In this document: in pieces, positions 52,209-60,710 of the stretch | Numbering within the stretch: the first letter of the stretch is position 1 | How the letters are laid out: every line of letters starts with the position of its first letter | DNA from: Paraburkholderia tropica | GTDB lineage: Bacteria > Pseudomonadota > Gammaproteobacteria > Burkholderiales > Burkholderiaceae | Direction of reading: 5' to 3' | DNA: 64,000 nt | NCBI RefSeq assembly: GCF_900109265.1 | Contig: NZ_FNZM01000002.1 | Location: forward strand, 372,001 to 436,000 | Notes under the pieces: model-generated | What the model saw: only the letters and a program-made list of their open reading frames with translations | Database searches by the model: none | What the model was told of the DNA's origin: nothing | Translations under genes and position numbers: made by a program

Positions 52209-52808
52209 ATGATCAGTCATCCGAATCATTGTGTGCGCGTGGATGCGACGGGGCGCGTCGTGATCGGCCGACGCAGCACGCCGGTGCCGCAATACGGGCC
52301 GATGCACGTCGTGCTGTTCGGCGCGGGGCACGTGGGCCACGCGCTGGTGACGCTGCTCGGCATGCTGCCGTGCGTGGTGCAATGGGTCGACGAGCGCGAC
52401 GAACTGTTCCCCGACGAAGTGCCCGCCAACGTGCAGGTCGAGGCCACCGACACGCCCGCGGCGATCGTCGACAGCGCGCCGCCGGGCGCTTACTTCATCG
52501 TGATGACGCACAATCACGCGCTCGATTTCGAGCTGTCGCTGCGCATCATGAAGCGGCGCGATTTCGCGTGGTTCGGGCTGATCGGCTCGAAAACCAAGCG
52601 CGTGAAGTTCGAGCGGCGTCTGGCCGAGCGCGGCATCGCGCGCGAGCGCATGGACGAGATCACTTGCCCGATCGGCGTGACGGGAATCGTCGACAAGGCG
52701 CCGTCGTCGATTGCGGTGGCCGTGGCCGCGCAGTTGATGCAGTTGCGCGTGGCGATGCCGCTCGACGTTCATCGGCATGCGCAGGAGAGCGGATTCGCGC
52801 GGGCGTAG
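52209..52808 (+). CDS. xdhC: XdhC-like accessory protein lacking the N-terminal domain
   Basis: XdhC binds molybdopterin cofactor and hands it, sulfurated, to the large subunit. This protein is 199 residues, against roughly 280-340 for typical XdhC. The Rossmann-like C-terminal domain is complete: MHVVLFGAGHVGHALV at 32-47, VMTHNHALDFELSLRIMKRRDFAWFGLIGSKTKR, and CPIGVTGIVDKAPSSIAVAVAAQLM. The usual N-terminal XdhC/CoxI domain is absent, replaced by about 30 unrelated residues. GAGGGAAACGCAAC before the ATG and the 28-bp gap to xdhB show an intact start, so this is a genuine short form. Confidence 0.85.
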   Translation: MISHPNHCVRVDATGRVVIGRRSTPVPQYGPMHVVLFGAGHVGHALVTLLGMLPCVVQWVDERDELFPDEVPANVQVEATDTPAAIVDSAPPGAYFIVMTHNHALDFELSLRIMKRRDFAWFGLIGSKTKRVKFERRLAERGIARERMDEITCPIGVTGIVDKAPSSIAVAVAAQLMQLRVAMPLDVHRHAQESGFARA

Positions 52809-52832
52809 CGCGCTCACGCTTGCGGAAGTTTG

Positions 52833-52864
52833 AAAAAAGCCGGACGTTGTTGTCCGGCTTTTTT
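52833..52864. terminator. Bidirectional terminator after xdhC
   Basis: Thirteen-bp stem (AAAAAAGCCGGAC with GTCCGGCTTTTTT) with a 6-base loop, flanked by A and T runs, between xdhC and the convergent LysR gene. Confidence 0.9.
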
Positions 52865-52876
52865 GTTTTTGCGGCG

Positions 52877-53851
52877 TCAGATGGCGGCTTTCGAGGACGT
52901 GTCCTGCTTCGCGCGCCGCTTGCGCGCGGGCACCGTCAACGACACCGAGACGGCATCGATCAACTCGCGCAGCCAGCCCACGTCGCTAGGACGGTCCGGT
53001 TGCGGATGCCACATCTGATAGCAGCGGATGCGCGGAAACGCGAACGGCGGCTCCACCACCGCGAGCGGCAGCATGCCCGCGTAGTGCAGCGCGAAGCGGC
53101 GCGTGGTCGTGAAGATCAGATCCGATTGCAGCAGCACTTGCGGCACGAGGCCGAAATACGGCAGCGTCGCGACGATGTGGCGATGCGCGCGCGCCTTCGC
53201 GAAACCCAGCTCCACGGGGCTCGCGTTCGCGCCGGTGTAGGGCGTGGGCGCGAGATGGCCCGCCGCCAGGTAGTCCTCGCGCGAGAGCGGCGCGTGGGCG
53301 AGCGGGTGGTCGGCGCGCATCAGGCAGACGATCTTGTCGGCGAACAGGTCGCTGCGCGCGAAACGCGGATCGGGCTTCGGCCAGTTGCCGATCACGATGT
53401 CGAGTTCGCCCGCGTCGAGCGCGGCGTGATGGTCGAGCGTCGGCGAAAGCGAGAGGATCTCCAGCCGCGCAGCGGGCGCCGCCTCGCGAAAACGCGCGAT
53501 CAGCGTCGGCATGAAGAAGTCGTTGAGATAGTCGGGCGCGGCGAGGCGAAACGTGCGCTTCGAGCGCAGCGGATCGAATTCGCCGTGCGGCGTGGCGACG
53601 AAATCGACGTCGCGCAGCACGCGCTGGGCGTATTGCAGCAGCGACTCGCCGTATTCCGTCGGCACCATGCCGGCCTTGCCGCGCACGAGGATCGGGTCGC
53701 CGAGCACTTCGCGCAGCCGCCGCAGCGCGGTGCTGATGGCGGGCTGCGTCTGGTTCAGCCGCAGCGCGGCCTGGGTGACGCTGCGCTCGACCAGCAGCGT
53801 GCGCAGCACGCGCACGAGCCAGATATCGAGGGAAAGGGCAGAGTCGTCCAT
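52877..53851 (-). CDS. LysR family transcriptional regulator
   Basis: A 324-residue LTTR. HTH: LSLDIWLVRVLRTLLVERSVTQAALRLNQTQPAISTALRRLREVLGDPILVRGKAGMVPTEYGE. The effector-binding domain follows from about 85. NQTQPAISTALRRLRE resembles the NodD/SyrM-type subgroup. The start at 53851 is chosen over 53893 because conservation begins at MDDSAL. It ends next to xdhC, so it may regulate the xdh operon, but nothing direct shows this. Confidence 0.87.
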   Translation of the reverse strand: MDDSALSLDIWLVRVLRTLLVERSVTQAALRLNQTQPAISTALRRLREVLGDPILVRGKAGMVPTEYGESLLQYAQRVLRDVDFVATPHGEFDPLRSKRTFRLAAPDYLNDFFMPTLIARFREAAPAARLEILSLSPTLDHHAALDAGELDIVIGNWPKPDPRFARSDLFADKIVCLMRADHPLAHAPLSREDYLAAGHLAPTPYTGANASPVELGFAKARAHRHIVATLPYFGLVPQVLLQSDLIFTTTRRFALHYAGMLPLAVVEPPFAFPRIRCYQMWHPQPDRPSDVGWLRELIDAVSVSLTVPARKRRAKQDTSSKAAI

Positions 53852-54046
53852 GGCGATGAAAGCGGGAACGCGGGGAACGCAGTGAGCGCGCACGCGCCGC
53901 GCTTCGTGCGCACGGCGTCAGGCATAACCTTAAGCCGCGGCGCGCGCGCTGGCCATAGGGCGCGCGGTATGGCGGGGATCAGCGCGGGCGGCGGACGTGG
54001 TTTATACGTTGCTTGGACGTCGCTCGCCCGCGTTCGCCGCAGGTTT

Positions 54047-54700
54047 TCAGGCCTTTTCCGGCTTCGGCAAACCCGAAGGCAGCGCGCTGATGCGCTTGAC
54101 CTCGCGCGAGTCGAGCCAGTTCGGCGTGCGCGCGCAGTAGAGCACCATCGGCAGCGCGTCTTCGCCCCAGAACAACTGCTTGTTCATCCAGAACGTGGGC
54201 ACGCCGAATACGCCCATCGAGATCGCGTCGTTGGTGTTGCGGCGCAGTTGCGCGCGCACCGCTTCTTCCTCGATCAGCGCCTCGCCGTGCGCGATGCCCA
54301 CGCGCTCGCACAATTGCTCGAAGCCTTCCTCGGTCGACGGGTCGCGGCCTTCGCGCCAGATGAAGCGGAAGATCTCGCGCACGCAGGCGAAGTCGCCGCC
54401 CGCCGCGATGGCGAGCAGCATCGGCTTGACCGAGTCGAACGGATGCGCGGGCGGCATCTTGAACGGAATGCCCAGTTGTTCGGCGCGGAACAGCGCGTGA
54501 CGGTACGTGAAGATGCGCTTGGCCGGAATCGATGCGCCGAGCGGCTGGCCCCAATGGCGGTGCAGGTCGGTGAGCAGGACCGGCGTCGGCGCGAAGTCGA
54601 AGCCCGGCCACTTGTCGTACTGCTCCAGCAGCAGATACGAAAACGGCGACACGAAGTCGTAGAACCAGGCTGGCTGGCTGGCGTCGATGCCGCTGATCAT
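54047..54700 (-). CDS. 2-hydroxychromene-2-carboxylate isomerase family protein
   Basis: A 217-residue DsbA-fold protein of the kappa-class glutathione transferase/HCCA isomerase family. AWFYDFVSPFSYLLLEQYD carries the active-site serine region, and the C-terminal GVFGVPTFWMNKQLFWGEDALPM is the typical loop. Such isomerases act with glutathione on naphthalene-type ring-cleavage products. No aromatic degradation genes are adjacent, so the real substrate may differ. Transcribed alone. Confidence 0.85.
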   Translation of the reverse strand: MISGIDASQPAWFYDFVSPFSYLLLEQYDKWPGFDFAPTPVLLTDLHRHWGQPLGASIPAKRIFTYRHALFRAEQLGIPFKMPPAHPFDSVKPMLLAIAAGGDFACVREIFRFIWREGRDPSTEEGFEQLCERVGIAHGEALIEEEAVRAQLRRNTNDAISMGVFGVPTFWMNKQLFWGEDALPMVLYCARTPNWLDSREVKRISALPSGLPKPEKA

Positions 54701-54804
54701 GCTGTTCCTCCGCTATGGGCTTTCATGCGGGCCGCAGCGGCGACCCGTCGTTTGAGTATCGATCGTATTCGGTGCTGCGTGCTGCAATTTCTGCGCGGGC
54801 GGTG

Positions 54805-56400
54805 TCAGGCGCCGCGTGTTTCGTTGCGTGTTTCTGCCTTGTCTTCCACGTTCGCTTCCGCGTTATCTTCCGTGTTCGCTTCCGTGTTCGCTTCCGCGCC
54901 GGCTTCCTTCGCCTCGGGCGCTTCTTCGGCGACGCGTTCGTCCATCGCGTCGCCCGTATCGACTTCGGCGTTCTCGGGCGTGCTGCTCATACCGCCAAAT
55001 CCGCCCATTGTGCCGAATCCGTCCAGACCGCTCGCGCCATGCTCACCGCGCGCCGCGCCGCCCTCGCGGGCGGGCGACAGCCGCGAGCGCACAAAGCCGA
55101 TGTGCTCGCGCAGCACGTAGAACTGATCCGCATACGCGAGCGGCATCTTCATGCCGTTGACCGATTCCTCGATGGTGTCGAGCTGGCGCAGCAGCGTGCG
55201 CCGCTCGGCGGGCGAGTTGTCGGCGAGCGCGGCGCGTTCCAGCGCGATCAGCGAGCCATACCAGCGGTAGATGCGCGATTTTACCCGCCAGGCGTAGAGG
55301 CCGGGCACGAGCCGCAGCCCCGGAATCAGCACGACGATGATCGGCACCAGCACCACCAGCAGGCGGTCGGCGAGGCTCGCGAGCCAGAACGGCAGCACGC
55401 GGTAGAGGAAGCCCTTGCCCGATTTGTAGTAGCGCGCGGCGTCGTCGCTGATCGGGAAGTCCTGGGCGCGCGGCGCCGGGAATTCGCCGGCGCGCTGGAG
55501 CAGCGTCGAGCGGCCGTGCACTTCCTTGGCTGCATCGACGAGCAGATCGGACAGCGCCGGATGCAGCGAGTCGCGCGCGACCAGTTCGGCCGTCGGCGCG
55601 ATGAACTGCAACGGATGCGGCGGCAGGTTGCGGCCGAAATCGAACGCGCCCATCGGGATCGTGATCGCCGTGAGGTAGGGAAAGCGACGCGCGTAGGCAT
55701 CGGCCTGGGTGAAGTCGAAAAAGCGCACCCCCGGCATGCGCATCAGGCGGCCCATGACGGGCGGCTGCGCGGAGTCGCCGGTCAGGAAAGCCGCGTCGAT
55801 CTTGCCTTCGACGAGCGCGCGGGCGGCGTCGTCGCCGGAGAGCGGCAGCAACTGCGTCTTGCCGCCGGGCACGATGCCGTTGGCCTTGAGCAGCGTCAGC
55901 GCGAGTTCGCGCGTGCCGCTGCCCTCCGCGCCGATGGCGAGGCGCTCGCCTTCGAACTGCGACAGCCGCGTGACGGGCGGCCCGTGATAGAACACCGCGA
56001 GCGGCACGTAGGCGACGCTGCCGAGCGAGACGAGCCGGTCGGGCACCTTGCTGGCGAGGCCGTCCTGCACGAAGGCGACGTCGACGTGCGAAGCCGGATC
56101 GGCGAGCCGCTGCAGGTTCTGCGCGGAGCCTTCCGACTCCAGCACGTTCAGCGTGATGCGGTTGCGCGCGAGGATCGCCTTGTACTTCTGCGCGGCGTTC
56201 CAGAACGTGCTGCCCTTGGGGCCGGCGCTCATGGTGAGCGTGCTGGGCGGCGCGGGCTGGATCAGGCGCACGGCGAGCCAGATGGCGGCCACACTCACGA
56301 GCAGGATGGGACCGAAGGAGACGGCCAGGTCGCGCCACGAAATCGCCACGAAACGCGCGACGAGACGGGGAGGAGGTTTGCGGCCGGTGGGGGACTTCAT
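54805..56400 (-). CDS. Membrane-anchored TAXI-type TRAP solute-binding protein
   Basis: A 531-residue protein. A transmembrane segment lies at about 28-47 (FGPILLVSVAAIWLAVRLI). A TAXI (TRAP-associated extracytoplasmic immunogenic) binding domain follows at about 52-330. SAGPKGSTFWNAAQKYK opens it, and the domain includes VAFVQDGLA and GSGTRELALTLLKANG. A second membrane segment at about 340-365 (LLVVLVPIIVVLIPGLRLV) and an acidic tail end the protein. No TRAP permease gene is nearby. The ATG at 56400 is the best match but lacks a good ribosome site, and the frame stays open to 56667. Confidence 0.8.
   Translation of the reverse strand: MKSPTGRKPPPRLVARFVAISWRDLAVSFGPILLVSVAAIWLAVRLIQPAPPSTLTMSAGPKGSTFWNAAQKYKAILARNRITLNVLESEGSAQNLQRLADPASHVDVAFVQDGLASKVPDRLVSLGSVAYVPLAVFYHGPPVTRLSQFEGERLAIGAEGSGTRELALTLLKANGIVPGGKTQLLPLSGDDAARALVEGKIDAAFLTGDSAQPPVMGRLMRMPGVRFFDFTQADAYARRFPYLTAITIPMGAFDFGRNLPPHPLQFIAPTAELVARDSLHPALSDLLVDAAKEVHGRSTLLQRAGEFPAPRAQDFPISDDAARYYKSGKGFLYRVLPFWLASLADRLLVVLVPIIVVLIPGLRLVPGLYAWRVKSRIYRWYGSLIALERAALADNSPAERRTLLRQLDTIEESVNGMKMPLAYADQFYVLREHIGFVRSRLSPAREGGAARGEHGASGLDGFGTMGGFGGMSSTPENAEVDTGDAMDERVAEEAPEAKEAGAEANTEANTEDNAEANVEDKAETRNETRGA
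54842..54905. repeat. Imperfect coding repeat in the TAXI gene tail
   Basis: Repeated GTGTTCGCTTCC-like units (on the plus strand) encode the Glu-Ala-Asn-Thr repeats of the acidic C-terminus. Confidence 0.65.
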
Positions 56401-57107
56401 CGGGGAAAGGCGGGCCTCGGAGGTTCGTGGGGCGGGCGATGCGAGCCGGGTAGTCGGACGCCGGTGCACGTGCGCGGACGTGGCGTCTGCACGGTCGGCG
56501 CGCGCTGTGCTCAGTGCGCCCGGCGCGCTCGCTGCGTCGGCCGTTTCGGGCGGGCGGTCCGCCCGGGCCGTTCGCGGCCGGTCCGCCCGCCGATGGTACA
56601 TGAGAATCGCCGTTGCGGCGGCTAACAGGTTGCCGTGAGCGTGCCGCGCGGTTGCCGTGGCGCGCAAGCCGCGCCGCGCCCTTAAATCCTTTGCGCTCGC
56701 GCCGCGCCCAGGCTAAATTGTGGAGCGCCGCGGCGGCCCTTGCCGTTCGCCGCGAGACACAGAACAAAACGAACAAAAGACAATAACGAGGTACGCGGCC
56801 AGGGCGCGTCAGGGTGGATCGACCGATCCCGCCCCCGCCCAGCGCACCGTGCCCATTCCAGCCTCTCGCACTCTCTCGCATCAGCGTGGCCAGACCACGG
56901 CTATGTCGTCGCGCGCGCCCTCGAAGGCGCCTCCGGCGGCTGCCCGCGGGTGTCGTAACGAAGCCGCCGGTGCGCGACCGGCAGACGGCGCATGCGCCGT
57001 CTGCCGTCGGCCGAAGCGGTCCATCCTCGCTACGGAGCTAAGCATTGGGCGAAGCAATGAGCGAAGCAACGAGAGAAGTACTTACGCGATAGCAACAAGG
57101 AGAGAAC
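56401..57107. other. Intergenic region between the TAXI gene and the BON gene
   Basis: A 707-bp divergent gap. It is GC-rich with several self-complementary stretches around 56545-56600. A perfect 28-bp palindrome lies at 56979-57006, and imperfect GCGAAGCAA repeats at about 57040-57075. No open frame within it looks real. Promoters were not recognised, though the BON gene has AAGGAGAG just before its start. Confidence 0.5.
56979..57006. repeat. Perfect 28-bp palindrome
   Basis: Each arm reads CGGCAGACGGCGCA and its exact complement follows with no spacer. It sits 102 bp before the BON-domain gene. It could be a protein-binding site or a transcript hairpin; no T-run follows. Confidence 0.85.
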
Positions 57108-57461
57108 ATGAAATCGGTCGCTATTCTGAAGACCCTGGCCGCAGTCGCTTGCGTGACGGTGGCGTGCAGCGTGTACGCGCAGGACAACTCGGCAGCGAGC
57201 GGCGCGGCTGCCGCCACGACCACGAAGGCCGCTCCGGCCGGCAAGAAGGCCGACCGCAAGCTGGGCTACACGGTGCGCAAGGCGCTTTCGAAGGCGCAGG
57301 GCATCGACGTGTCGAACATCACGGTGCGCTCGCGTAGCGGCGCGGTTACGCTGACCGGCTCGGTGCCGTCGCAGGACCAGATCGATCAGGCCGGCCAGGT
57401 CGCGCAAGGCGTGGCGGGCGTGAAGTCGGTGACGAACAAGCTGACGGTCATGCAGCAATAA
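57108..57461 (+). CDS. BON-domain periplasmic protein
   Basis: A 117-residue secreted protein. A Sec signal peptide (KSVAILKTLAAVACVTVACSVYAQ) appears to be cleaved around residue 25, after an Ala-Gln. A low-complexity linker follows, then a single BON domain at about 50-115 with ISNITVRSRSGAVTLTGSVPSQDQIDQAG. BON domains bind phospholipid or peptidoglycan and are common in envelope-stress proteins. The first mature residue is not Cys at a lipobox, so it is not predicted to be a lipoprotein. Strong AAGGAGAG site. Single gene with terminator. Confidence 0.9.
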   Translation: MKSVAILKTLAAVACVTVACSVYAQDNSAASGAAAATTTKAAPAGKKADRKLGYTVRKALSKAQGIDVSNITVRSRSGAVTLTGSVPSQDQIDQAGQVAQGVAGVKSVTNKLTVMQQ

Positions 57462-57518
57462 AGTCGTAAGCCGATCACTCGCGCCTCCGGCAGCACCGCC
57501 GGGCGCGCGGGCGGCACG

Positions 57519-57558
57519 AACGGGCTCCGGCATCGCGCCGGAGCCCGTTTTGTTTTTT
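57519..57558 (+). terminator. Intrinsic terminator after the BON gene
   Basis: Twelve-bp perfect stem (AACGGGCTCCGG with CCGGAGCCCGTT) and 7-base loop, followed by TTGTTTTTTT, 58 bp past the stop. Confidence 0.9.
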
Positions 57559-57761
57559 TGGGGTGCTTTCATCGTCCGCGGTTTTCGGCCTGCGTTTATC
57601 GGCTCGCTTTTATCGGACTATTTCCAGCGCGCGAGGAAAAGCGCGCGCGCAAGTGCGGACTGACACACAGCGGACGCGCAATTGGCGGTATATGTTGGAA
57701 GTGCGCAGGTCCCGGTCATGCTATCCGTGGATCGTGCGCGGACTCATTGCAGGTAACTGTC

Positions 57762-58022
57762 ATGACTATCCATACCTATACCGATTTGCCGCTGATCGAC
57801 CGGGCCGCGTTCGAGCTGGCCTGTGCGCGGCATGGCTTTGCGCCCATCCATTTCGACGTGCGCGGCGAAACCGATCCCGACGATCCCGAGCACGGCGAAC
57901 TCCTCGTCGTGCGGCGCGGCGCCTGGGCCCAGGCGTATCGCATCGATGCGCGCGGGCAGTGGCTGCGTCAATTCGAGGTCGATCTGAACGGGCGGTTTTT
58001 TCGCCAGGCGCCGTATCTCTGA
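57762..58022 (+). CDS. Small conserved hypothetical protein
   Basis: An 86-residue acidic protein that I do not recognise. It starts at an ATG with AGGTAAC upstream. The frame is open to 57558, but codons there are unlike the rest. The sequence has no signal, membrane segment or cysteine motif. ELLVVRRGAWAQAYRIDARGQWLRQFEVDLNGRFF looks like a compact beta-rich unit. Flanked by the BON gene terminator and a TauE-family gene; nothing in the context suggests a role. Confidence 0.6.
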   Translation: MTIHTYTDLPLIDRAAFELACARHGFAPIHFDVRGETDPDDPEHGELLVVRRGAWAQAYRIDARGQWLRQFEVDLNGRFFRQAPYL

Positions 58023-58200
58023 CGCGGGTTGAATCCGCCTGAAGCGCCTGAAGCGGCTTCAGGCCGGGGGCACGCCGGGTACGCCGATGGCGCGCGCCGG
58101 CGGGTCGTGGCGCGCGCGCCGCTGAGGCGCGGCGCGCGGGTTTCGCTATGTGAATCGCGCCAGGCGGAATCGCGCGAGGCCGAATTCAGCCGCGCGGCGC

Positions 58201-58851
58201 TCAGGCCAGCACGAGGCGCACGCCGACCAGCGTCAGCGTGGCCGCGAGCAGCGTGAGCGGCACCGCATGCGCGACGTCGGAGCCGACGATGCGCACCGTC
58301 GGCAGCGCGGGATAGAGCAGCAGCAGCACCGTCACGCCGATCGCGCCGGCGCCCACCGAAGTCATCGAGACCAGCACGCCGAGCACCGCGCCCGTGAGCA
58401 CGGTGAAGAACAGCGTGCGCGCTTCGCCCGGCGCATGGCGATGGCGCGAGGCGAACGCCGCGAGCTGCGGCCGGAAGATCAGCGCGACAGCCGTGATGAG
58501 CAGCGCCGCCCCGAGCACCGACTGGATCAGATGCCCGGCGCGCGGCGTATCCATGCCGAAGCGGTGCAGCAGGATCAGCGTGATGGTCGCGGCGGGCACG
58601 CTGCCGGCCGCGAGCCGCAGCGTCACGCGCCAGTCCACCGATCCCTTGAGGCCGTGCACGAGCGTGCCCGCCGATTTGGTCGCCGCCGCGTAAAGCAGGT
58701 CGGTGCCGACGGCGGTCGCGGGGTGCACGTTGAACAGCAGGACGAGGATCGGCGTCATCAGCGAGCCGCCGCCCACGCCGGTCAGGCCGACCAGAAAGCC
58801 AACTGCGAGGCCGGAGACGGAATACAGCAGATCGATATGGGGTAGGGTCAT
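58201..58851 (-). CDS. TauE/SafE family sulfite exporter-like permease
   Basis: A 216-residue membrane protein with about seven helices. Its N-terminal repeat reads SGLAVGFLVGLTGVGGGSLMTPILVLLFNVHPATAVGTDLLYAAATKSAGT, the classic GVGGGsl signature of TauE/SafE. At this length it is a shorter member of the family (often 240-270 residues). Members export sulfite, sulfoacetate or other organic anions. A second, different family member lies at 60711. Confidence 0.87.
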   Translation of the reverse strand: MTLPHIDLLYSVSGLAVGFLVGLTGVGGGSLMTPILVLLFNVHPATAVGTDLLYAAATKSAGTLVHGLKGSVDWRVTLRLAAGSVPAATITLILLHRFGMDTPRAGHLIQSVLGAALLITAVALIFRPQLAAFASRHRHAPGEARTLFFTVLTGAVLGVLVSMTSVGAGAIGVTVLLLLYPALPTVRIVGSDVAHAVPLTLLAATLTLVGVRLVLA

Positions 58852-59212
58852 CGCGGACGGCGCGGACTATCGCGGACTAAAGTGGCCTGACTGCCTGGGC
58901 TATGACGCTTCGCACCGTGTCGCGATCACGTCCGGACTGGCGCGGCGGCGTCGATCGCGTGGGGATCGTAAGCGCGTCGTCAGGCTGGACAGCGGCAAGG
59001 GCTGGCGGCGAAAATCCGCTATTGTCGCAAAACCGGCGGTTCGGCGCAGGGTTGGCCGATATTTCGCTCGCTCCGGACCTCGCGTGTCGGCCTGTCGTCG
59101 GCGTGAGTGCGTCCATCGGATGGGCGCGAGCCAGCTTGCCCCGGCCTTCTCGCAGCGCGGTTCGATCGCCGACAGTTCGCGGCCGGCCCGCAGTCAGACA
59201 CCAGAACGAATC
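58852..59212. other. Divergent region between the TauE gene and rarD
   Basis: A 361-bp gap. An open frame of 104 codons (58902-59216) lacks a plausible start site and has atypical Arg/Ser-rich composition; it is not called. No clear promoter or dyad is seen. Confidence 0.4.
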
Positions 59213-60106
59213 ATGAATCCCGGCATCGCGTACGCATTCTCCGCCTTCACTCTGTGGGGGCTGTTTCCCGTCTACTTCAAGACGCTGCACCAGATTCCCG
59301 CGCTCGAAATGCTCGCGCATCGCATGGCGTGGTCGCTCGTGTTCGTGCTCGGCGTGCTCGTGGTGCGTCATCACTGGGCGTGGCTGCGGCCCGCGCTGCG
59401 CGACCGGCGTCTGCTCGCGCGCTTCGCGGCGAGCGCCGTGCTGCTGTCGGCCAACTGGGGGCTCTATATCTGGGCCGTGAACGCGGGGCATATCGTCGAG
59501 GCGAGTCTCGGCTACTTCATCAATCCGCTGATCAACGTGGTGTTCGGCTATGCGTTTTTGCGCGAACGGCTGCGGCCGCTGCAATGGTGCGCCGTGGCCA
59601 TCGCGACGCTCGCCGTGGCCTGGCTCACCTGGCAGAACGGCACGCCGCCGTGGATCAGCCTCGCGCTGGCGGTGACCTTCGGCGGCTACGGGCTCTTGCG
59701 CAAGACCGCGAAGCTCGGCGCGCTCGAAGGGCTCGCGCTCGAAACCGTGCTGCTGTTTCCGGTCGCGCTGATCTATCTGACGATCATCGGCCTCGCGGGC
59801 GCGAGTCATTTCGCGCGCGCGCCGCTCGGCCTGCAACTGCTGCTGGTGGCGGCGGGGCCCATCACGGCCGTGCCGCTGCTGTTGTTCGCGGCGGCCGCGC
59901 GGCGCATTCCGCTTTCGATGCTCGGCCTCATTCAGTACGTGACGCCGACGCTCCAGTTGCTCACCGGCGTGCTGATCTATGGCGAGCCGTTCGGCTCGGT
60001 GCGCGCGTTCGGATACGGCGCGATCTGGGTCGCGCTGCTGATCTATTCGTTCGAAGGGCTGCGCAGCACCTTGCTGGCGGCGCGCCGCCTGCGCGAGACG
60101 GCTTGA
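59213..60106 (+). CDS. rarD: EamA/RarD family transporter
   Basis: A 297-residue protein with ten hydrophobic helices. GIAYAFSAFTLWGLFPVYFKTLHQIPALEMLAHRMAWSLVFV is the RarD signature. NWGLYIWAVNAGHIVEASLGYFINPLINVVFGYAFLRERL follows, and the second repeat ends LIQYVTPTLQLLTGVLIYGEPF. RarD was named for chloramphenicol sensitivity in E. coli; its physiological substrate is not established. The ATG at 59213 is where homology begins; the frame is open upstream to 58703. Confidence 0.9.
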   Translation: MNPGIAYAFSAFTLWGLFPVYFKTLHQIPALEMLAHRMAWSLVFVLGVLVVRHHWAWLRPALRDRRLLARFAASAVLLSANWGLYIWAVNAGHIVEASLGYFINPLINVVFGYAFLRERLRPLQWCAVAIATLAVAWLTWQNGTPPWISLALAVTFGGYGLLRKTAKLGALEGLALETVLLFPVALIYLTIIGLAGASHFARAPLGLQLLLVAAGPITAVPLLLFAAAARRIPLSMLGLIQYVTPTLQLLTGVLIYGEPFGSVRAFGYGAIWVALLIYSFEGLRSTLLAARRLRETA

Positions 60107-60281
60107 GGTATCGCTTGAAGCGCGAGACGTGCACGCAGTGTTGTTGATCGGCAGCAAATCCTACGGCGACTGGCTGCTGCGCTGACGTCGCGGTAGGATG
60201 TTTCGGCAAGCTGCGAACACAGCACGGACAAGCCGCACACAAGCGGCATCCGCGATTCGCCGAACAGGGAGACACGCGCGC

Positions 60282-60662
60282 ATGAGCAACGAAGCCGTCC
60301 ATCGCTTCGAGGAAGAATTCGCGCCGCGCATTGCCGCGCGGCTCGCGAAGCAGTTTGGGCCGGACGTGCACGTGGAGGTCGTGCCGAACGCGGGCCGCGG
60401 CCATCCCACGCGCGTGCGCCTTTCGGGGACGTCGAGCGAGAACCGCCATCCGTTTGCGTATCCGCTGAACGTGTTTTTGACGTGGGACGTCGACGAGATC
60501 GAGCGGCTCATGGAGCCCGGCGGCGAGGCGCGCTTCGCGCATTATCTCGACGCGACGATGCGCAAGATGGCCTCGTGGGAGACGGCGCGTCCGGTGGACT
60601 TTTCCACGCGCACGCAGGGCGAGCCGGAAGTGCTGATCGGCGGGCTCGATTTCGAGGGATGA
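60282..60662 (+). CDS. Conserved hypothetical protein (possibly DUF5594)
   Basis: A 126-residue soluble protein. Residues 4-30 (EAVHRFEEEFAPRIAARLAKQFG) form an amphipathic helix. Then come VHVEVVPNAGRGHPTRVRL and YPLNVFLTWDVDEIERLMEPGGEARFAHYLDATMRKM. I recall similar Burkholderia-restricted proteins labelled DUF5594, unverified. The AGGGAGAC before the ATG supports this start; an upstream in-frame start at 60198 does not have it. Located 175 bp after rarD. Confidence 0.6.
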   Translation: MSNEAVHRFEEEFAPRIAARLAKQFGPDVHVEVVPNAGRGHPTRVRLSGTSSENRHPFAYPLNVFLTWDVDEIERLMEPGGEARFAHYLDATMRKMASWETARPVDFSTRTQGEPEVLIGGLDFEG

Positions 60663-60710
60663 GCGGCGCGGCGGCACTCAGCCGCCCCGCTTGAACCGAA
60701 GCCGCGCGCG

